Shown: positions 47,801 through 60,427, counted from the stretch's first letter. The stretch is DNA of 64,000 nucleotides from Hysterangium stoloniferum (GCA_015178975.1 WHVD01000067.1:186001-250000); one strand, 5' to 3'. The notes: generated from the letters alone by a model not told the origin. Translations and numbers: made by a program.

Positions 47801-48198
47801 TGACTTTTTTGAGCGGTGGAAGTTGATCGGAGGTCCGCCACGAGAGGCACAGCGCATATTCCCCATCTCGCTTGACAGCGCTGGCCACATTGATATCGCC
47901 AAGAATAAGAAGGTCATTACAGGGCATCACTTGGGAGTGCTTGAGGATATCGATCCAAACCCTGTCAATCTTGTGGCAGCTGGCGTTTTACATACAAGTG
48001 AAGGCGGCAAGGTTGGGTGTCTTGTCCGAGTAGAACCTAACCGGGAGGCTAAGGTACGCATGCACATTTCGCACTGTTGGCGGGCTCTCACATCTGTGAC
48101 AGTTGTGTCGCGTAACAATTCGTAGCACTTCTGAGGAAATCGCAACTGAGGTATTACAACGGCTACGAGATCCACTCGGTGTGGAACCCTCTCCATAA
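44830..48198 (+). CDS. APL3: AP-2 complex subunit alpha (alpha-adaptin)
   Basis: The ATG at 44830 gives [10 protein letters not shown], joined by an intron to [20 protein letters not shown], the conserved alpha-adaptin start. The HEAT-like trunk includes [31 protein letters not shown]-type repeats, [13 protein letters not shown] and [20 protein letters not shown]. The trunk ends at [17 protein letters not shown] and is followed by an Ala/Ser/Pro hinge and an ear domain ([39 protein letters not shown]). A last intron after EPNREAK gives [20 protein letters not shown] and a stop at 48196-48198. The frame that ends at 48125 reads into that intron. The protein builds the endocytic clathrin adaptor with beta, mu and sigma subunits. 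APL3 is the yeast name for this subunit. Confidence 0.93.
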
Positions 48199-48306
48199 TA
48201 GTATTTATCTGTGTGGGGCTACATTGTGCAGTGTTGTAATATCATAATAATAATAACCCATCAAATAATCCCATCCAGCTCATTCCATCCTCATCCACAC
48301 ACCCTA
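48199..48306. other. Short convergent spacer between AP-2 alpha and the RasGAP gene
   Basis: Only 108 bp separate the two stop codons, with a small (TAA)n tract at about 48244-48254. The two 3' ends probably overlap as antisense transcripts. Confidence 0.6.
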
Positions 48307-51300
48307 TCACTTCGCCGATCGGGCCAAAAATCCCGGTAAGAACTTTTTGCGTCGTCTAGATGCGGCATCTTCAATGGCTTCGATCTCCTGAGGATCCAAC
48401 TGTTGTGACATCGTGCGACGTATCACACGATTCGGCGTAGGCTGCGAGTTTGATGCAACGGAAGAGGACACAGATGTTTGTTCACAATACAGGGCCGATG
48501 TACTTGCATGTAATTGGTCTGCATCTGGTGAGACAGGCGGGGATATTGTACCGATGTCATCCGAAATCCTGTTGTGGGATATTAAAAGGGGTGAGGGTAT
48601 ACTAGGAATAAACGCGAATGTATTATTTGTGGATGAGGCGGGGGCGGTCGATGGTCGTGTCGATGACGCGGGTCGACCAGCTTGTCGACGTGATTCTCGT
48701 GCATTTGATGTGGAACCGGAAGGATCATTTCTATTGGGCGTATAGCCTGCTGCTGGTGACGATGGGCTACTGGGTCGTTTAGGGAGACCAAGTCGCAAAG
48801 GGTGATGAGGGGTAGCCGCAGGGTACCAGACGTCTGAAAGATGGGTAACAGTCTCCACAACTTTCGCCTCAAGCTCATAACATTTGATTGCGAAGTCTTC
48901 CACGTAGGTCTCGTTATCAAGGGCAGCAGGACGAGCGGTTAATGGCCGGGGATTAGAACGAGATTGCCGGATAACTGCTGAAGAGAGAACCGCGAGGTGC
49001 TTGGGAATGTCCAATAGATGAGGGAGAATCGGGATGGCCTCGCTTGACAGGGGCATGCGTTCGCGTGTTTGCTCGCGTCGGTCCCGTAGTGAGTGCATAA
49101 TGGCAAGACTATATTTCGGTTATGGTATGGTCGACAACTACGAATATAAGAATACTAACCGATCATACTTGTCTGGGAGATCGGGGCGAGTACGTTCCGC
49201 AGGCGGGCTTGATATCTCCTTAATGTAATCAATCATATGAGGACGGTTCTGTTATCATTAAAAGAGGACACTTGTCACTAACACGGGCGTGCAGCTATGA
49301 AATGAAACCAACCTGTTCCAAAAAGGCTGAAACACCCTGCATGTGGGTTTCCTTCTTCTCTTTCTGCAGCCAAAGCACAGCCATGTGAATATTAGACTTG
49401 GGAGACGAAGAAAAAAGATTACAGAAAGGTTTGCCAAACTTTGCAACGACTTGGCAATCAAGGTCAGACTGCGTTGCACACCAGCAGAAGGCAGGCCTAG
49501 TCAACGTAAATAAGAAACGAATAGTCATGTGCAAGCTAGCTTCCTTGCCTGGATGTAATCCCCATAAATGGGGGTGTAGAATAGCAGGAACGATTAACCG
49601 AAGGAAACAGAATGCAGATACACTTTGATATTTCAAGTTGACCACTTCGTCGCCGTCTCCGAAGCGTTTCTCCACGAGCTCTCGGATCCATCCAAAGAGC
49701 TTGCGAAGTTCCCTGAAATGAGAGTTTAGTAAAGAATGGGATTGTTGGTTAAAAGTAATATAACATACAGCGGGCACTGATCACGCGATGCATATATATT
49801 TTGCCAGAATCTCTGACACCAGAATTGCAACTGCTTGACGCTGTGCTCCACATCTTTCGTGCCCCGTGTATTTCGGGACGGATCAGTCTCTAGCTCCACA
49901 CGGTCAGAACATAAATCGGCAATTGAGGGGCCAACACTAAATTCAAGGAATGATCTTCCGAAAAAGCCCATAGCTTGCTCCACGGTCTTCGTGAAGATAG
50001 TGTTACCGCGAAATAGCGTATTTGCTAGATAACATCAATTATGAAGCTTTATTCCGATCGTCGATTCAATTTACGTACCATTCGGCGCAATGCTAACTTC
50101 TCTCTCCGCGAGATCTTTGATATCCTTTAGAAATGTACCTCTGCCAACTGCTATAGACAACACGTGGAAGGACACATCCCCAAGATGCATTCGTTGGTCC
50201 AGCTCTCCTAAAAGGTCTAAACAGTTATGTTGGTCAAGGATCTGCGACAACGCGTTTTTGTTAATTAAAATCTCAGCAAGAGGCCATTGACCGTCCGTAC
50301 AGATGTAATGGGTGAGTAAGCCTCGGAAGGAAGGATGGTCTCCCTAACACAGTACGACGTCATTACTCTAGATGATAGTGATGTAATACACATAACTCAA
50401 CTCGTCGACCTTCATCTTCAGCCTAACATCCCCAACTTGAATAGCATATCCCGTGGAAGCTGCCATAACGGGGTACCAACCTTCCATCATCTGCCTCCGA
50501 GGGAAAGTGACCAATGGCACTTCGGCTGTTCCTATCAGAACTGGCTTTGAGGTCGTCTTCTTGCATCTCCACACGTTAATGCCCAGTATCTCGAAGGGGG
50601 GTAGATCGGAGAGCAAAAAGCTCTCAAGCCATGTCCACGATGAGTCCGAGTCCATGTCAGTCTGCCCCTTTTGGGTCATGGTTCGACCCGCCACAACGCC
50701 ATCGATAACGACCTCGCAATACACAAACGAATCGATATTGGAATCAGAGTCTCGCTCGGATTCGACAAGTGTAGACGTCGAACTAATCGGCGGATCGGCT
50801 GACGCATGTTTCTTGCTTGCTCCCAAGTTACGGGCATGCATAATTGTGAGATTAACCTGGCGCCACATGCGAAAAAGACCAGTGTGATCAATTTCGCAGC
50901 CGTAGACTTCTGGCACAGCGAATGAACGCAATAATGCGTTCCAGCTGTACGCGACATCTTTATTGTCAAATGAGAGATATATTGGATCCACGACAGGAGA
51001 GGTGGATTGTTGCCGTCGAGCGGTTTGTCGACGGTTCGAATTTTCTGAGACTAGGGTTTGGAGAGAAGGTGAATGTGCCATGAATGCGGTGTATGGCGCG
51101 TGTATGCTGAGGCCATCGTTCCGAAAAAATAACGAGCGATCGGTGAGGCGGATGTCCGTTGAACGAAGTAATTCAACGTTCAGAGAATGCTGCAACGTCT
51201 CCTATAATACCAGTGTTAGGGAACGTACTTATTGAGCTTGAAGGGAATGGTGTAGGAGGCGGACCTTATCCCCGATTATGTTTAGTATGCACTCTTTGTC

Positions 51301-51715
51301 ACCCCCACCGGTCAATATACACCGTACACGGATCCACTGCCCATCTCCAGACGCAATTGTCGAGTAACCCCTAGACATCCCTAACCAACTAGATTTTTCT
51401 ATGCCTAGCTTGATAAATCAAGACTACAGCTGACCACTGGACACACTCACCTCTCAGTTTTTTTGGACTGGCCTCCGAGAGCTGGGCGACCGACTCCCGC
51501 TTATCATTATTATTCCTCTTTCGCTGCTGCGGGGATTGAAGCTAAAAGAGATAATGCATGAAAGATATCGTCGGATTTGCTGCCTTTACGCTGGAACATA
51601 CCTTCCGCACGCTTGTGGATGACCCACTCTTATTTGGCAGCCATAGTTCAGCTTGTGTCTCATACTCGTTTATTTGTGCAGGACCCTGATGTGAAGATGC
51701 CCAGTCACTTGACAT
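48307..51715 (-). CDS. Ras GTPase-activating protein with PH-like, C2 and RasGAP domains
   Basis: The ATG at 51715 gives MSSDWASSHQGPAQINEYET, then a short basic exon (PQQRKRNNNDKRESVAQL). A PH-like segment follows (DRSLFFRNDGLSIHAPYTAF; DPIYLSFDNKDVAYSWNALL). Next is a C2 domain (RMWRQVNLTIMHARNLG; FVYCEVVIDGVVAGRTM; WTWLESFLLSDLPPFEILGI). The RasGAP domain has the arginine finger in ANTLFRGNTIFTKTVEQAMG and the second signature SAFCFLRLIVPAILHPHLWG, ending near SLTLIAKSLQSLANL. The Ser/Pro-rich C-terminal tail ends KKFLPGFLARSAK. The layout resembles the RASAL/SynGAP group and fungal Gap1-type proteins, which switch off Ras. With the catalytic Arg present it should be active. About ten introns were read by eye. 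Confidence 0.88.
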
Positions 51716-52181
51716 TGAGGACCTGAACAGAATGTGTGGGGGGAATAGGGGAGAAGACGTAGGTTGGAGCCGGACCGTGAATATTATTTATTGCACCAGA
51801 ACACGATCGATAACAGGCGCCCGCTCGCAGCCCTAAAATTTACCTAGCAACTATGTATACCTAAACGGCCTAAATGAGTTAAACCGCAACGAAAGCCCTG
51901 CAGTCAATTGATGCAGGACTGCCACTAAATATAGCGACACACTGCTCATTCATGATCACAAATCGATATCGGCCAAGATTTTTAAAATCTAATAATCAAG
52001 AGCCTATATTTAGTAGCAGCGACATAATGATCATCATATGTCAAGTATTTATGGACATGGCATTAAATGTGACTGAGAGGCGTTTTCCGCGGGAAGCTAC
52101 AGGGATCGATGACGCCCCTCCAGGTTGTGTACTTGTATCTCTAAACCATCCTACTCCCATTATTGCAATAATTTTAACGTC
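51716..52181. other. Spacer between the RasGAP start and the elongase stop
   Basis: This 466-bp stretch should hold the RasGAP promoter and the elongase 3' end. The + frame at 51952-52332 has no family signal and runs antisense into the elongase tail, so it is not called. Confidence 0.45.
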
Positions 52182-53573
52182 CTATTCTGTCTTGAAGTCA
52201 CTGAAATTCGCGATCAGGGCACATAGGTACCAGCAGCATAGCATCTTTACGTACTTAACTACCTTTCCGTTGGCAGCTCCATTGGCATGGCCATTGACGG
52301 TTTTGCCCTTGCTCACCCGTGACTTTTTGTAGGTATTCCTGTAGAAGGAGATGAACAGGAACAAATAACTGGTGAGCAGGCTGCAACCGAAGATGGCGGC
52401 TCCTTCGGAGCCAGAGCATGTGCCTGGCGAAGGCAAGTTGGGGAAATAAGAAGACGAGAAGTATGAATAACCTGTAAAATGCGAGGGATTTGGACGCACA
52501 AAAAAACAAAGGCAAGTGTCAGTATATTATGTCTCATAGCAAGGAGAAAAAGGCGAGAGATGCATGCGATGGAAATAGAAGAAATGTGGAGCTGGAGAGT
52601 GAACGAGCAGGAAAAAAAAAAAGGAGATGCGAACGTGGAAGAACAAGATACATGCTTGCGAAATAAACAGCGACAAGATCGATCACGAATTGTGTAATTT
52701 GCATTGCTGTAAGGTACTTTTTCCACTATAGCGGAGACGTAAACAAAATATTCTGGTCGGAAGATATGAAACAAACCCAGATTCGGCGACCTCCGGCAGT
52801 TGCGTAATAGTAGTAATCTTCGGGTCTGTGTGAAAAAAGTACCCCTCACGGAATGGAATATGAAACATACACATCAGAACGTGAACGGTGAGATTCAGCG
52901 TAATGGGAACCCATGACTATGGTGGTATTTTTTTTAAAAAAGCCAGACGGAAATGTGCGACAGATCACATACCACACTAGTCCTGCCATTTAACTGGGTG
53001 TAGCAGAGCATGGCTGTAGCAGAGTGGTGGAAAACATGAAGAAAAGCTGAAGGAAAAGATATAAGAGAAGAAAACTAGAAAGGGATGACAGCATTAAACT
53101 GACCCAAAGGCTTCTTCTTCAATACCAAGAAAACAGTGTCAAGGAGTTCGACATATTTGATATAGTAATTGACCATATAATAAAATTCGAGTTTCTACAC
53201 GCAAAAGATGAAGAAAGTCCATGAGGCGGCTGAAAGAGATACACACCGGTGTCCACGCGTCATTGCCACAAATTCCATAAAACAAACCACGGTTGTACAC
53301 TATAGGCGCGACCTCCTCGACCATGAGGGCAAGCAAGAGCAGACTACCCGAGCTGAGGATGATATTGTGCAACTGAAAAAGAGCGGTCATTTTAAGAGCC
53401 GGGCGTGAACGCATGACTTCTTGCAGCCCGAAGATGACGACGAGGTAGGCAGCGAGGGTCGCCAAAACCTCTGTCCATGTAGAGAGGGGTGTACGACCTG
53501 GTTCATAGTGAGAGAAATGGGACGGTATGGTGGGAAGAGGTACTTTGTCAAGGATGAGGTCGGCAAGCGACAT
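52182..53573 (-). CDS. Very-long-chain fatty acid elongase (ELO family)
   Basis: The first ATG in frame, at 53573, gives [20 protein letters not shown]. It is followed by helices with [20 protein letters not shown] and [20 protein letters not shown]. Introns then join [20 protein letters not shown]-like sequence to the catalytic histidine box [20 protein letters not shown]. Next come [48 protein letters not shown] and [21 protein letters not shown] final helix ends [16 protein letters not shown] with an Asn/Gly/Ala tail. The HxxHH box and the [10 protein letters not shown] segment mark the ELO family, which condenses malonyl-CoA onto acyl-CoA in the ER for sphingolipid synthesis. The frame continues upstream only through a TTG, so 53573 is preferred. 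Eight or so exons are inferred. A broken relative lies at 56250-56640. Confidence 0.88.
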
Positions 53574-55966
53574 GACGGTCGTGAGCAAGGAGCGTAGAGG
53601 GTGGAAGCCTTGGACACAGAGAGAGCGTTGGGGGAGGAACAATTTGTGTCTAACGAGATATGGGCGCCTTTTTGGTCAGGACCCCAAGTGATAGATTAGC
53701 CATGCCGAAAGGGATTACCACCGAGAATATTCACTCTCCTCACTCCTAATAATTACTTGGAAGAAACTTGAGGTAAAACCAATATCCAATGCCCCTTTTC
53801 TTTCTCAGTAATTTTTCTGATAATACATTATGATGAAGATTAGCCACTACAGTTTAATTCGCCCACGCATTTATTGATTCCGCCATCCCTTGCTGTACAC
53901 TACCATCTTCACACACTCGGGACATCATCTGTCACCTCCGCCTGATTATGAGGTTTCAATATTAGACTGCTGTTGGTAACGACTCCAGAAAGATCGCCCA
54001 GGCTCAGTGCACCACCGTCCACAGCTGATCTTCAGAGTAAGATACTAGGTATACGGATATATAACGCGGCTATAGCCAGCACATTCTTGTATTCAAAATT
54101 TCAGAAGAAGAACAACTGTTGCTGTTTTCCCGAAACTTATTTCTGCAAAGCGCTCTAGGAGTATTCTTAAATACTTGAATGATACATGGATGTATATTTC
54201 ATGGATATTTATTTCTGCAGGGCGGAATTTCAAAAGTTATGACGCTTACGTGGTGCTGGCCACCGGGGCCCGGGACCCTACCCACAAGGATCGAGCTTGG
54301 TGCACTTGGCAGATAACGAATTAAGGTGAATATCTTGATTCTGAAAAGTGTCTTCATGCAGTCCAAAGCAATTTATGCGCCAAATTGACCTAGCTGCATT
54401 ATCGTATGTGACTCTGTTCAGTTTGCTTATGTAGCATCCAGAAAAATCCATGAGGAGGGGCCATCCGAACTTAGCCACTGGAAGGCGGCCCACTTACTGC
54501 TACAGAAGCCGAAGGACAACCTTGTGAGTGATCCCTCTATGTTCGTGCAGCTCCCGGCAAGCACAGGAAGAGGGACAAGCCAGCGATTTCATGGTAACAT
54601 GCTAGGGCCAATAAGCTCTAATTATTGTAACAGAAGAAGCGTCTGGAATGGAGACGCAACTTTCACCACTCCGCGACCTTTTTGCTATGCTTGACCAGCC
54701 ACTCAACGAGACGGAGAAGATCGCGATCTCTCAAAATGACCTGATGATCACACCTCTTCATGAATGCAATGACATTGGCAAGGAAGAAGACGTGACAATC
54801 CTATTCAAGAGGATGAATTTGGCGTGTTATCTCCTAATTATAGGCTCTATACGGCTGTCGTCGAGTCCTTTAGCGCCACTAGCACCGTAGAGTCTAGAGT
54901 AAAAACATCAAAGGTGTCATCGAGCTCGTCTTGCAAAACATTCGGAACAGCAACTGCAACACGGAGACGACAAAAATGCGCCCTGACTTGGGCTACTAGT
55001 GTGCATTTTCAGGGGTGAGGAAAAGGGACAGGGAATCCCAAAAGGGGGAACTGGTTGATAAGCCTACGTGTGTCTATAAGCGGGTAGGATCCCGAAAAAT
55101 GATCGGTGTAAGCGTGTGTGCGAGGAGGCTCACATACTGACTGCTCGAGAGATTCTGAAACATGTGAAGCTATTGTCTTGGTCCATTTATTTCCCTGGTC
55201 TTAAATAAAATAGAATTTGATTTTTTGCGACGGGTGCGCGGGTGCGGGGGCATCAGAACACATACGGCTTCAAATTATTTTAGAGTTACAATTTGAAAAA
55301 AGTATGTTATTACCGCGCGTTATACACTCGAGAAAAATAAAATACAGCGTACCTCATATATACTGACGATTGAAGCCACTGCAAAGAAGTACACCCCAAC
55401 CTCTTCCCAAAATTAGTCGTGCGATGTGTATAAATTGGTCGTTACTCACGTACATTGCAGGGTGGCGGGACTTGAATAAACCTGGTTGCTCGGTGTGAGT
55501 TGGTGGTCGGTTGAAACTATCTTGGCTCGCCGGATGGGGCAGGGGGCGTACCAGGGACTTGTGGGCCAAGGTGCTGGTGGTATGGAGGAAGGGATGACGG
55601 TCTCGGGGGGGATGGCGGGATCCGACCCACCTAATGTGCGGCCCGTTGAACGCCCTCCTAATCGTCTTGTATTAATGCGGACATGAAAATACTTGTAATA
55701 TTTGTCTACGCCTCCCACACATCGGCAAAGACAGAGAGGTGGGGTTGTGTTTCGGAGTTTCGGAGCGGGAGATGGCAAGACAAAATCTAAAAATAATGTG
55801 TGAGAGGAACATTTTATGTTCACCTGCAAGAAAAGGCTCAACAATAATGCGAGGAACAAGACCAACGGTGCTATGTATTCATCGCGTGGAAAATAGTATA
55901 TATATGCGCCATTATTACACATAAACTCAACATTTTAACCTAAAAACTCACCAATTCATCTACACG

Positions 55967-56136
55967 ATGCCAGGAACGCGCAATGTCTGGTCGACGAAGC
56001 CTATGTGGACTTGGATGGTAAATGTAAGCGTTCAAGACGTATCGTAACTGATGCTTATTGTTGTCTTCAGGACTCGTACATGGAAGTCGGCGACTATTAC
56101 AGATTTAAATGGCGGGTAAATAAAGCAAACATATAA
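55967..56136 (+). CDS. Possible two-exon micro-protein (38 aa)
   Basis: The ATG at 55967 opens 17 codons (MPGTRNVWSTKPMWTWM), then GTAAAT starts a 53-nt intron with an AACTGAT branch-like site and a TTGTCTTCAG acceptor. The second exon continues in phase (DSYMEVGDYYRFKWR) to a TAA at 56134-56136, unless another GTAAAT at 56116 is a further donor. Trp and Tyr are unusually frequent. No family is known to me and a chance arrangement is quite possible. Confidence 0.25.
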
Positions 56137-56249
56137 ATCATGAGCTATTCGCATGGCGAAATCATACTCTAATCAAAGCGTTGGAAATTGTGAATATAGC
56201 AGCGAACAACTAATTAGGCCTGATCTAGGCAGGTACAATTTGCGCCTCT

Positions 56250-56640
56250 TTTCAGCAAATCCAGTTATCATCCGAGTACGGGTGACCAAGCCCTACTGTC
56301 GCAAAAGGAGAAAAAATAGGCCATTTTTGAAGACGGTGAGTGCCGCCGCCAGTATAAGCCAAACAAGCAAGAACCTTCCAGGACACAGAGGGAGGTTGTA
56401 TCCTCGGATGAAACGATGCATTCCAAGAGCGGAATAGGGCCGCATGAGCCCTTGCAATCCAAATATGAGTGCAATATGGATGGCCGCGAGAATTGACCAT
56501 GATGAGACTGGACTATGGCATGAGGTGGGGAATACCCTGCTGGGAAAGATAGACCGGCGCGGGTATTAATGTTGCGACACTAGTTGGAGCAAATTGGGGA
56601 GCAGTCGACAGTAGTACTTGTGCTCTTTCAAATGACAAAC
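56250..56640 (-). pseudogene. Degenerate elongase (ELO) fragment
   Basis: On the minus strand one frame reads STAPQFAPTSVATLIPAPVY, and after a frameshift another reads AAIHIALIFGLQGLMRP, then LCPGRFLLVWLILAAAL and KNGLFFLLLRQ, then a stop. The matching parts of the intact elongase at 52182-53573 are [34 protein letters not shown] and [11 protein letters not shown]. The N-terminal third of an ELO protein is therefore recognisable. The histidine box and later helices are missing, and frame breaks are present. It looks like a second elongase gene, 3 kb upstream of the intact one in the same orientation, that has decayed. Confidence 0.6.
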
Positions 56641-57613
56641 TCCAGTATTATTTAATGTCTCAGAGGTGTTTGAAGGTACTGCTCTGGCTCTGTCTTAGTA
56701 CGCCTTCAGGTTGACTTATCAATTGCTTACGGACTACCGTAGGCATGGCCATGTGACTCGAATTATATGTTCGCCCTTACATCCGATTGTATAACAATAT
56801 AAACGAATTGAAGTTTTATATTAGCATGGGGGGTTGCAATTGCCCTACGGTCGATGATCCAAACTATTGTACACATACAGAAACGGAGTCCTTGAAGTGG
56901 TAGGCTCGCATTCATTTTACCTTTGTGTTGTAAGAACAGAAAAGAGTACTTGTATCGTTGGAAGCCGTTTATATTACGACGACGAGGAGTTATAACAAGT
57001 ACTAATTTGGTATTCCATAATGTGCTTCAGATAGCAAGAAAAGCAAAGAAAACAAAGATATGCAGACGAGACGTTATTGGAAATACGAGAATGTATGCGA
57101 CGGAGACCAGTACAAGAGCCAACTATGAAAATACAAATAAGCAGATTACTATGTGAGAATAATCGAAGGAATGCCGTCAATGGCAGTTAAAATAGCCTTC
57201 TTCCTGAAAGTGATATAAAAATAAGATAGCGTAAGAAGTAAATTTAACGATGCTGACCTCCCACTGCCGTGTTTTGCTAAATTTAAAGCATCCGATTCAT
57301 CGCAGGAGCACGGGCTGTCTTCTGGCAGTGCTCGAAGAAGAACTAACGGGGTGTCTGACGGTACAAGGCGGTACGAAGCCTGAATCTGATTAAGAGCTTG
57401 GGGTGAGTGACGGGTCCGAACACGGAATCACACGCATGTAAAACAGAAGAAAAGTACGAACGCCTGCGGAGCCTAGTTTCTCGCAGAGATCGTGCACGAA
57501 GACAAGAGAACGCGAGCGCAATTCATTGAGATCATGGAGATCAGTGCCTGCACAGGCGGTGAGTTCGGAAAGAGGAGGCGGCACGTGCCCAGCGAGCATA
57601 ATGCTCACAAAAC

Positions 57614-57854
57614 TCAGAGGAGGATGACCAGGTCGGCACCGTACAATGCAGCCTGATGGCACGTCTGGGACGCGATGCTACGAGTCTGCTGAGAAAATTA
57701 GCAAGAGACAGTGTCGAGGGAATAGTTTTGAGTCAACCAACTCCACGAAGGACGTTGCGGCACTCTGTAAGTCGGCGAATTCATGGATATCGACGAGGTC
57801 AACGAGGGGAGCACGTTGAGGGACCACGGGACTGCGAGAAATGAGGACTGACAT
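57614..57854 (-). CDS. Possible small spliced protein, unknown
   Basis: The ATG at 57854 opens MSVLISRSPVVPQRAPLVDL to SAATSFVEL. A 49-nt intron (57689-57737), with a GCTAAT branch-like site and TTTTCTCAG acceptor, joins in phase to QTRSIASQTCHQAALYGADL and a TGA at 57614, giving 63 residues. A longer ATG-less frame (57390-57662) overlaps the end in another phase, so the true structure may differ. No family is recognised, and it may be a relic. Confidence 0.25.
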
Positions 57855-60427
57855 GTGTAGTAATGAGGTTGAGAAGGGATATGAGAGTTACATAGAAAGC
57901 TCAAATGGTCGACTTTTGTAGGCACGGGTGCAACAGGATGACGCTTACCGGCTGCAGCCGATCACAAACAGTGAATACTTGATGGCTCTTACATGAACGT
58001 TACTTAACCGTCAACGAACCTGAATACAACGCTAATTTTATATAATTTACCATACATGTCCAGGTAAACCACGCTCCTATGCATTTATCCAAACAGTCCC
58101 AAAATAGCTCCCCAAGGAGAACTCCGACTGAGACGTCGAGAAGGCTGGTTCAAGTTTGCTCTTGCAAGGTATCCGAGACACTCGGCCAGGAAGTGGACAA
58201 GTATGGCGCTATTTTAGTCTCGGATGTGCTGCCACACTGACCCCAATCAAAGTTCCCCTTATTTGTTCAATCCTCATGGCAGGACACGGTGTCTATTTGA
58301 GGCCCAACGGGAACGGGACGTACAATTCCCGTCCGCCGCATAAATCGTCGACTGAAGCTCACCAGCGACTATATACCCTGCTATCTTGTTGGCCGATTTT
58401 GCCTTCATTCATTTCTTGCAGCGCAAGTTTCAGCGCTCGAGGCCCTGGACAAAGCACATGACAGCACATGACCCACATTTTATGATATCCGAATTAGATT
58501 GGTCTGCGCTTTCTAGACATATATGATCTCGTGCCCTCCCATTGCCCTGCCAGGAGAAAGTGTGAGACCTCACTCAGCAGTAGTTTGTCGGCAGTGACCT
58601 GAGTTTTTCAAATATCCTCACCATGCAACCGAATTTTAAATATACGTGGATACAAGGGGTGAGTTCCTTTTTATCGTACTAAATCCTATTCTATATTGTC
58701 GAAACTTTATCTTGGCAGGTTCATCCATACTTTGCAGAGTTGTCTAATTAATGCACATAAGCTGACTACAAGGACACACTCTGAAGGCAGACCAGTATGG
58801 TCATAGATTCTCAAAAAATTTCTGTGCACTTTCGGAGTGAAGCCTTGGTACAAGTGGTAGATCAAAACACAATTAGGTTGTGACTTGGGTCCAAAAACTG
58901 GCCGTTACATCTGGAATCCTTGCGTAACAAAGTTTTTGCAGAAGCCCGTCCAGAATTGCAAGACGTGATGTTTGGCAACGGTGGTTCGTCGAGCATGGAC
59001 GCGCTTATGGGGAGCCCACTTGGCTTCAGATTGCCGCCTTGATAAATTGACCAAAGAACTCTCATAAGTCTACAAAAGGAGTGATGTGGTACAAAGTTTG
59101 AGGGAAGGTAGGAAAGGGGGGAAGGGGGTATTTGATCAATTAACGATGTACTCTTGCAGCTTGTGGTTATAGAAGCTGTGAGCCGTCCGCTCACAACGGA
59201 GAAGAACACTATCTGGGTGATAGCCATGGATTTTGCATATGTATCGTCTAATAAAATCGGTAGAAGTACGATAAAGCAAGGGAACTCCCAGTGGAATATA
59301 CTCGCGCAATCCGTGTAGGGTAAACTCAAGCTGCGGTAAATCGGACTGTACACTTTAGTCGTAGTTACGTGCTTCTTTTCTCTGCTTCTGTACACCTTTG
59401 TAAAAGTCCCATTAGTCCAAATTAAGAAAAGGTTTGAACGCGACAAGGTTTTGTTAATTGTTAATTTTATTGCGCGGTTGTATATATAGCGCAGCTGCGT
59501 ATATAATGATGCAATGATACAAATTTAGATCTTCGCGTGATCAATGCAAATGAGAAGCATATAGGTTGGAGCCTTGACGGTTTTCATTAAGTAGATATAA
59601 TGTTATTATTGAGCGCTGCCTTGGTACCAAGGATGCTCTCATTCAATTCAGGGCGCAATGCACATTATCAGCTTGGTATCAATCATATTCACAATATTAA
59701 TGGCGAAAAATGTCTGCGTCCAGGAGATAGCCTGGGGCAGCTGGTAATCAAAAGCACCACCTTGCTCGAAAACTTGGTCTGGCATAGTTTATTTCATATT
59801 ACTTGAGTTATGCCGTTGTTGGCCCAGTTACAGCTGTAGTAATTCACTTATGGCTTGAAAACATTTAAATGTCGTACCGAGCTCAGATGAAATCATAGCG
59901 CGAAACGAAGGTCAGTCTCTTGAGAAAGACAGACACTCAGTAAAAATTGCTGCGCGGTTGGTGAGTTTACATTTACATGTTGGAGTGCTGAACAATTGCC
60001 AATCCAAAAGCTGCATTTTCGACAAAAACCTGCTAGGCATTCGAACCAGGATTTTTTCAGAGAACTGCTCTGACAGAGTGCATGGGCTCACTGTCAACGT
60101 ATTAGTAGCCTGTAGTATTTTCATCCTGGCTTGGGCCGGTTTGGATCTGTCGTCCGTTACTAGTACTCTCTCAGCTGGAGTACCGGGATGTTGCTGAATT
60201 CATCCGTACGTGAAATAAAATCGAGCACAGAAGTTACAACACTAGCAATGGTCTCTGGGTTTCATTCTTCTATATTGGTTGAACCCAACCGACGCTCGTT
60301 CAACTTGCCACTATGACGTAACCTGCCCTTTCCCAACTTATTTCGCTTGCCCTACAACCACCCCTACTCCAACCAAAATTCCTCCTCAGGCTATAATCTC
60401 ATAAACGAAAGCCAGCAGTGAAGCATC

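Larger units (their letters stand above)
53574..60427. other. 6.9-kb gene-poor region with an elongase relic and weak small frames
   Basis: No intact recognisable gene lies here. Besides the listed relic and small frames, 54422-54523 is an open + frame flanked by plausible splice sites (HEEGPSELSHWKAAHLLLQK), with more coding-like sequence at 54634-54800 (LFAMLDQPLNETEKIAISQN). The phases do not match, so I could not build a gene. A + frame at 58884-59042 (VFAEARPELQDVMFGNGGSS) also reads like a protein end. A Gly-rich/G-rich stretch occurs at 55540-55620. The VPS13 promoter must lie near 60200-60427. The region looks like a decaying, faster-changing interval between core genes. Confidence 0.45.

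Noticed and set aside
48036-48125. C-terminus of AP-2 alpha ending at 48125
   Set aside because: This frame runs into an intron beginning GTACGC. The next exon ([17 protein letters not shown]) matches the expected alpha-adaptin end.
58862-59446. 194-codon minus-strand frame
   Set aside because: It opens with TTG, has no domain or membrane pattern that I recognise, and overlaps a more protein-like plus-strand frame. It is probably chance.
60000-60060. TTCGAACC motif suggesting a tRNA T-loop
   Set aside because: The flanking bases do not form a 5-bp T stem or an acceptor stem on either strand. I found no tRNA or rRNA gene in the window.
53574-60427. Secondary-metabolite or defence cluster in the gene-poor interval
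   Set aside because: No synthase, transporter, regulator or nuclease motifs were found. Only an elongase relic and weak small frames are present.
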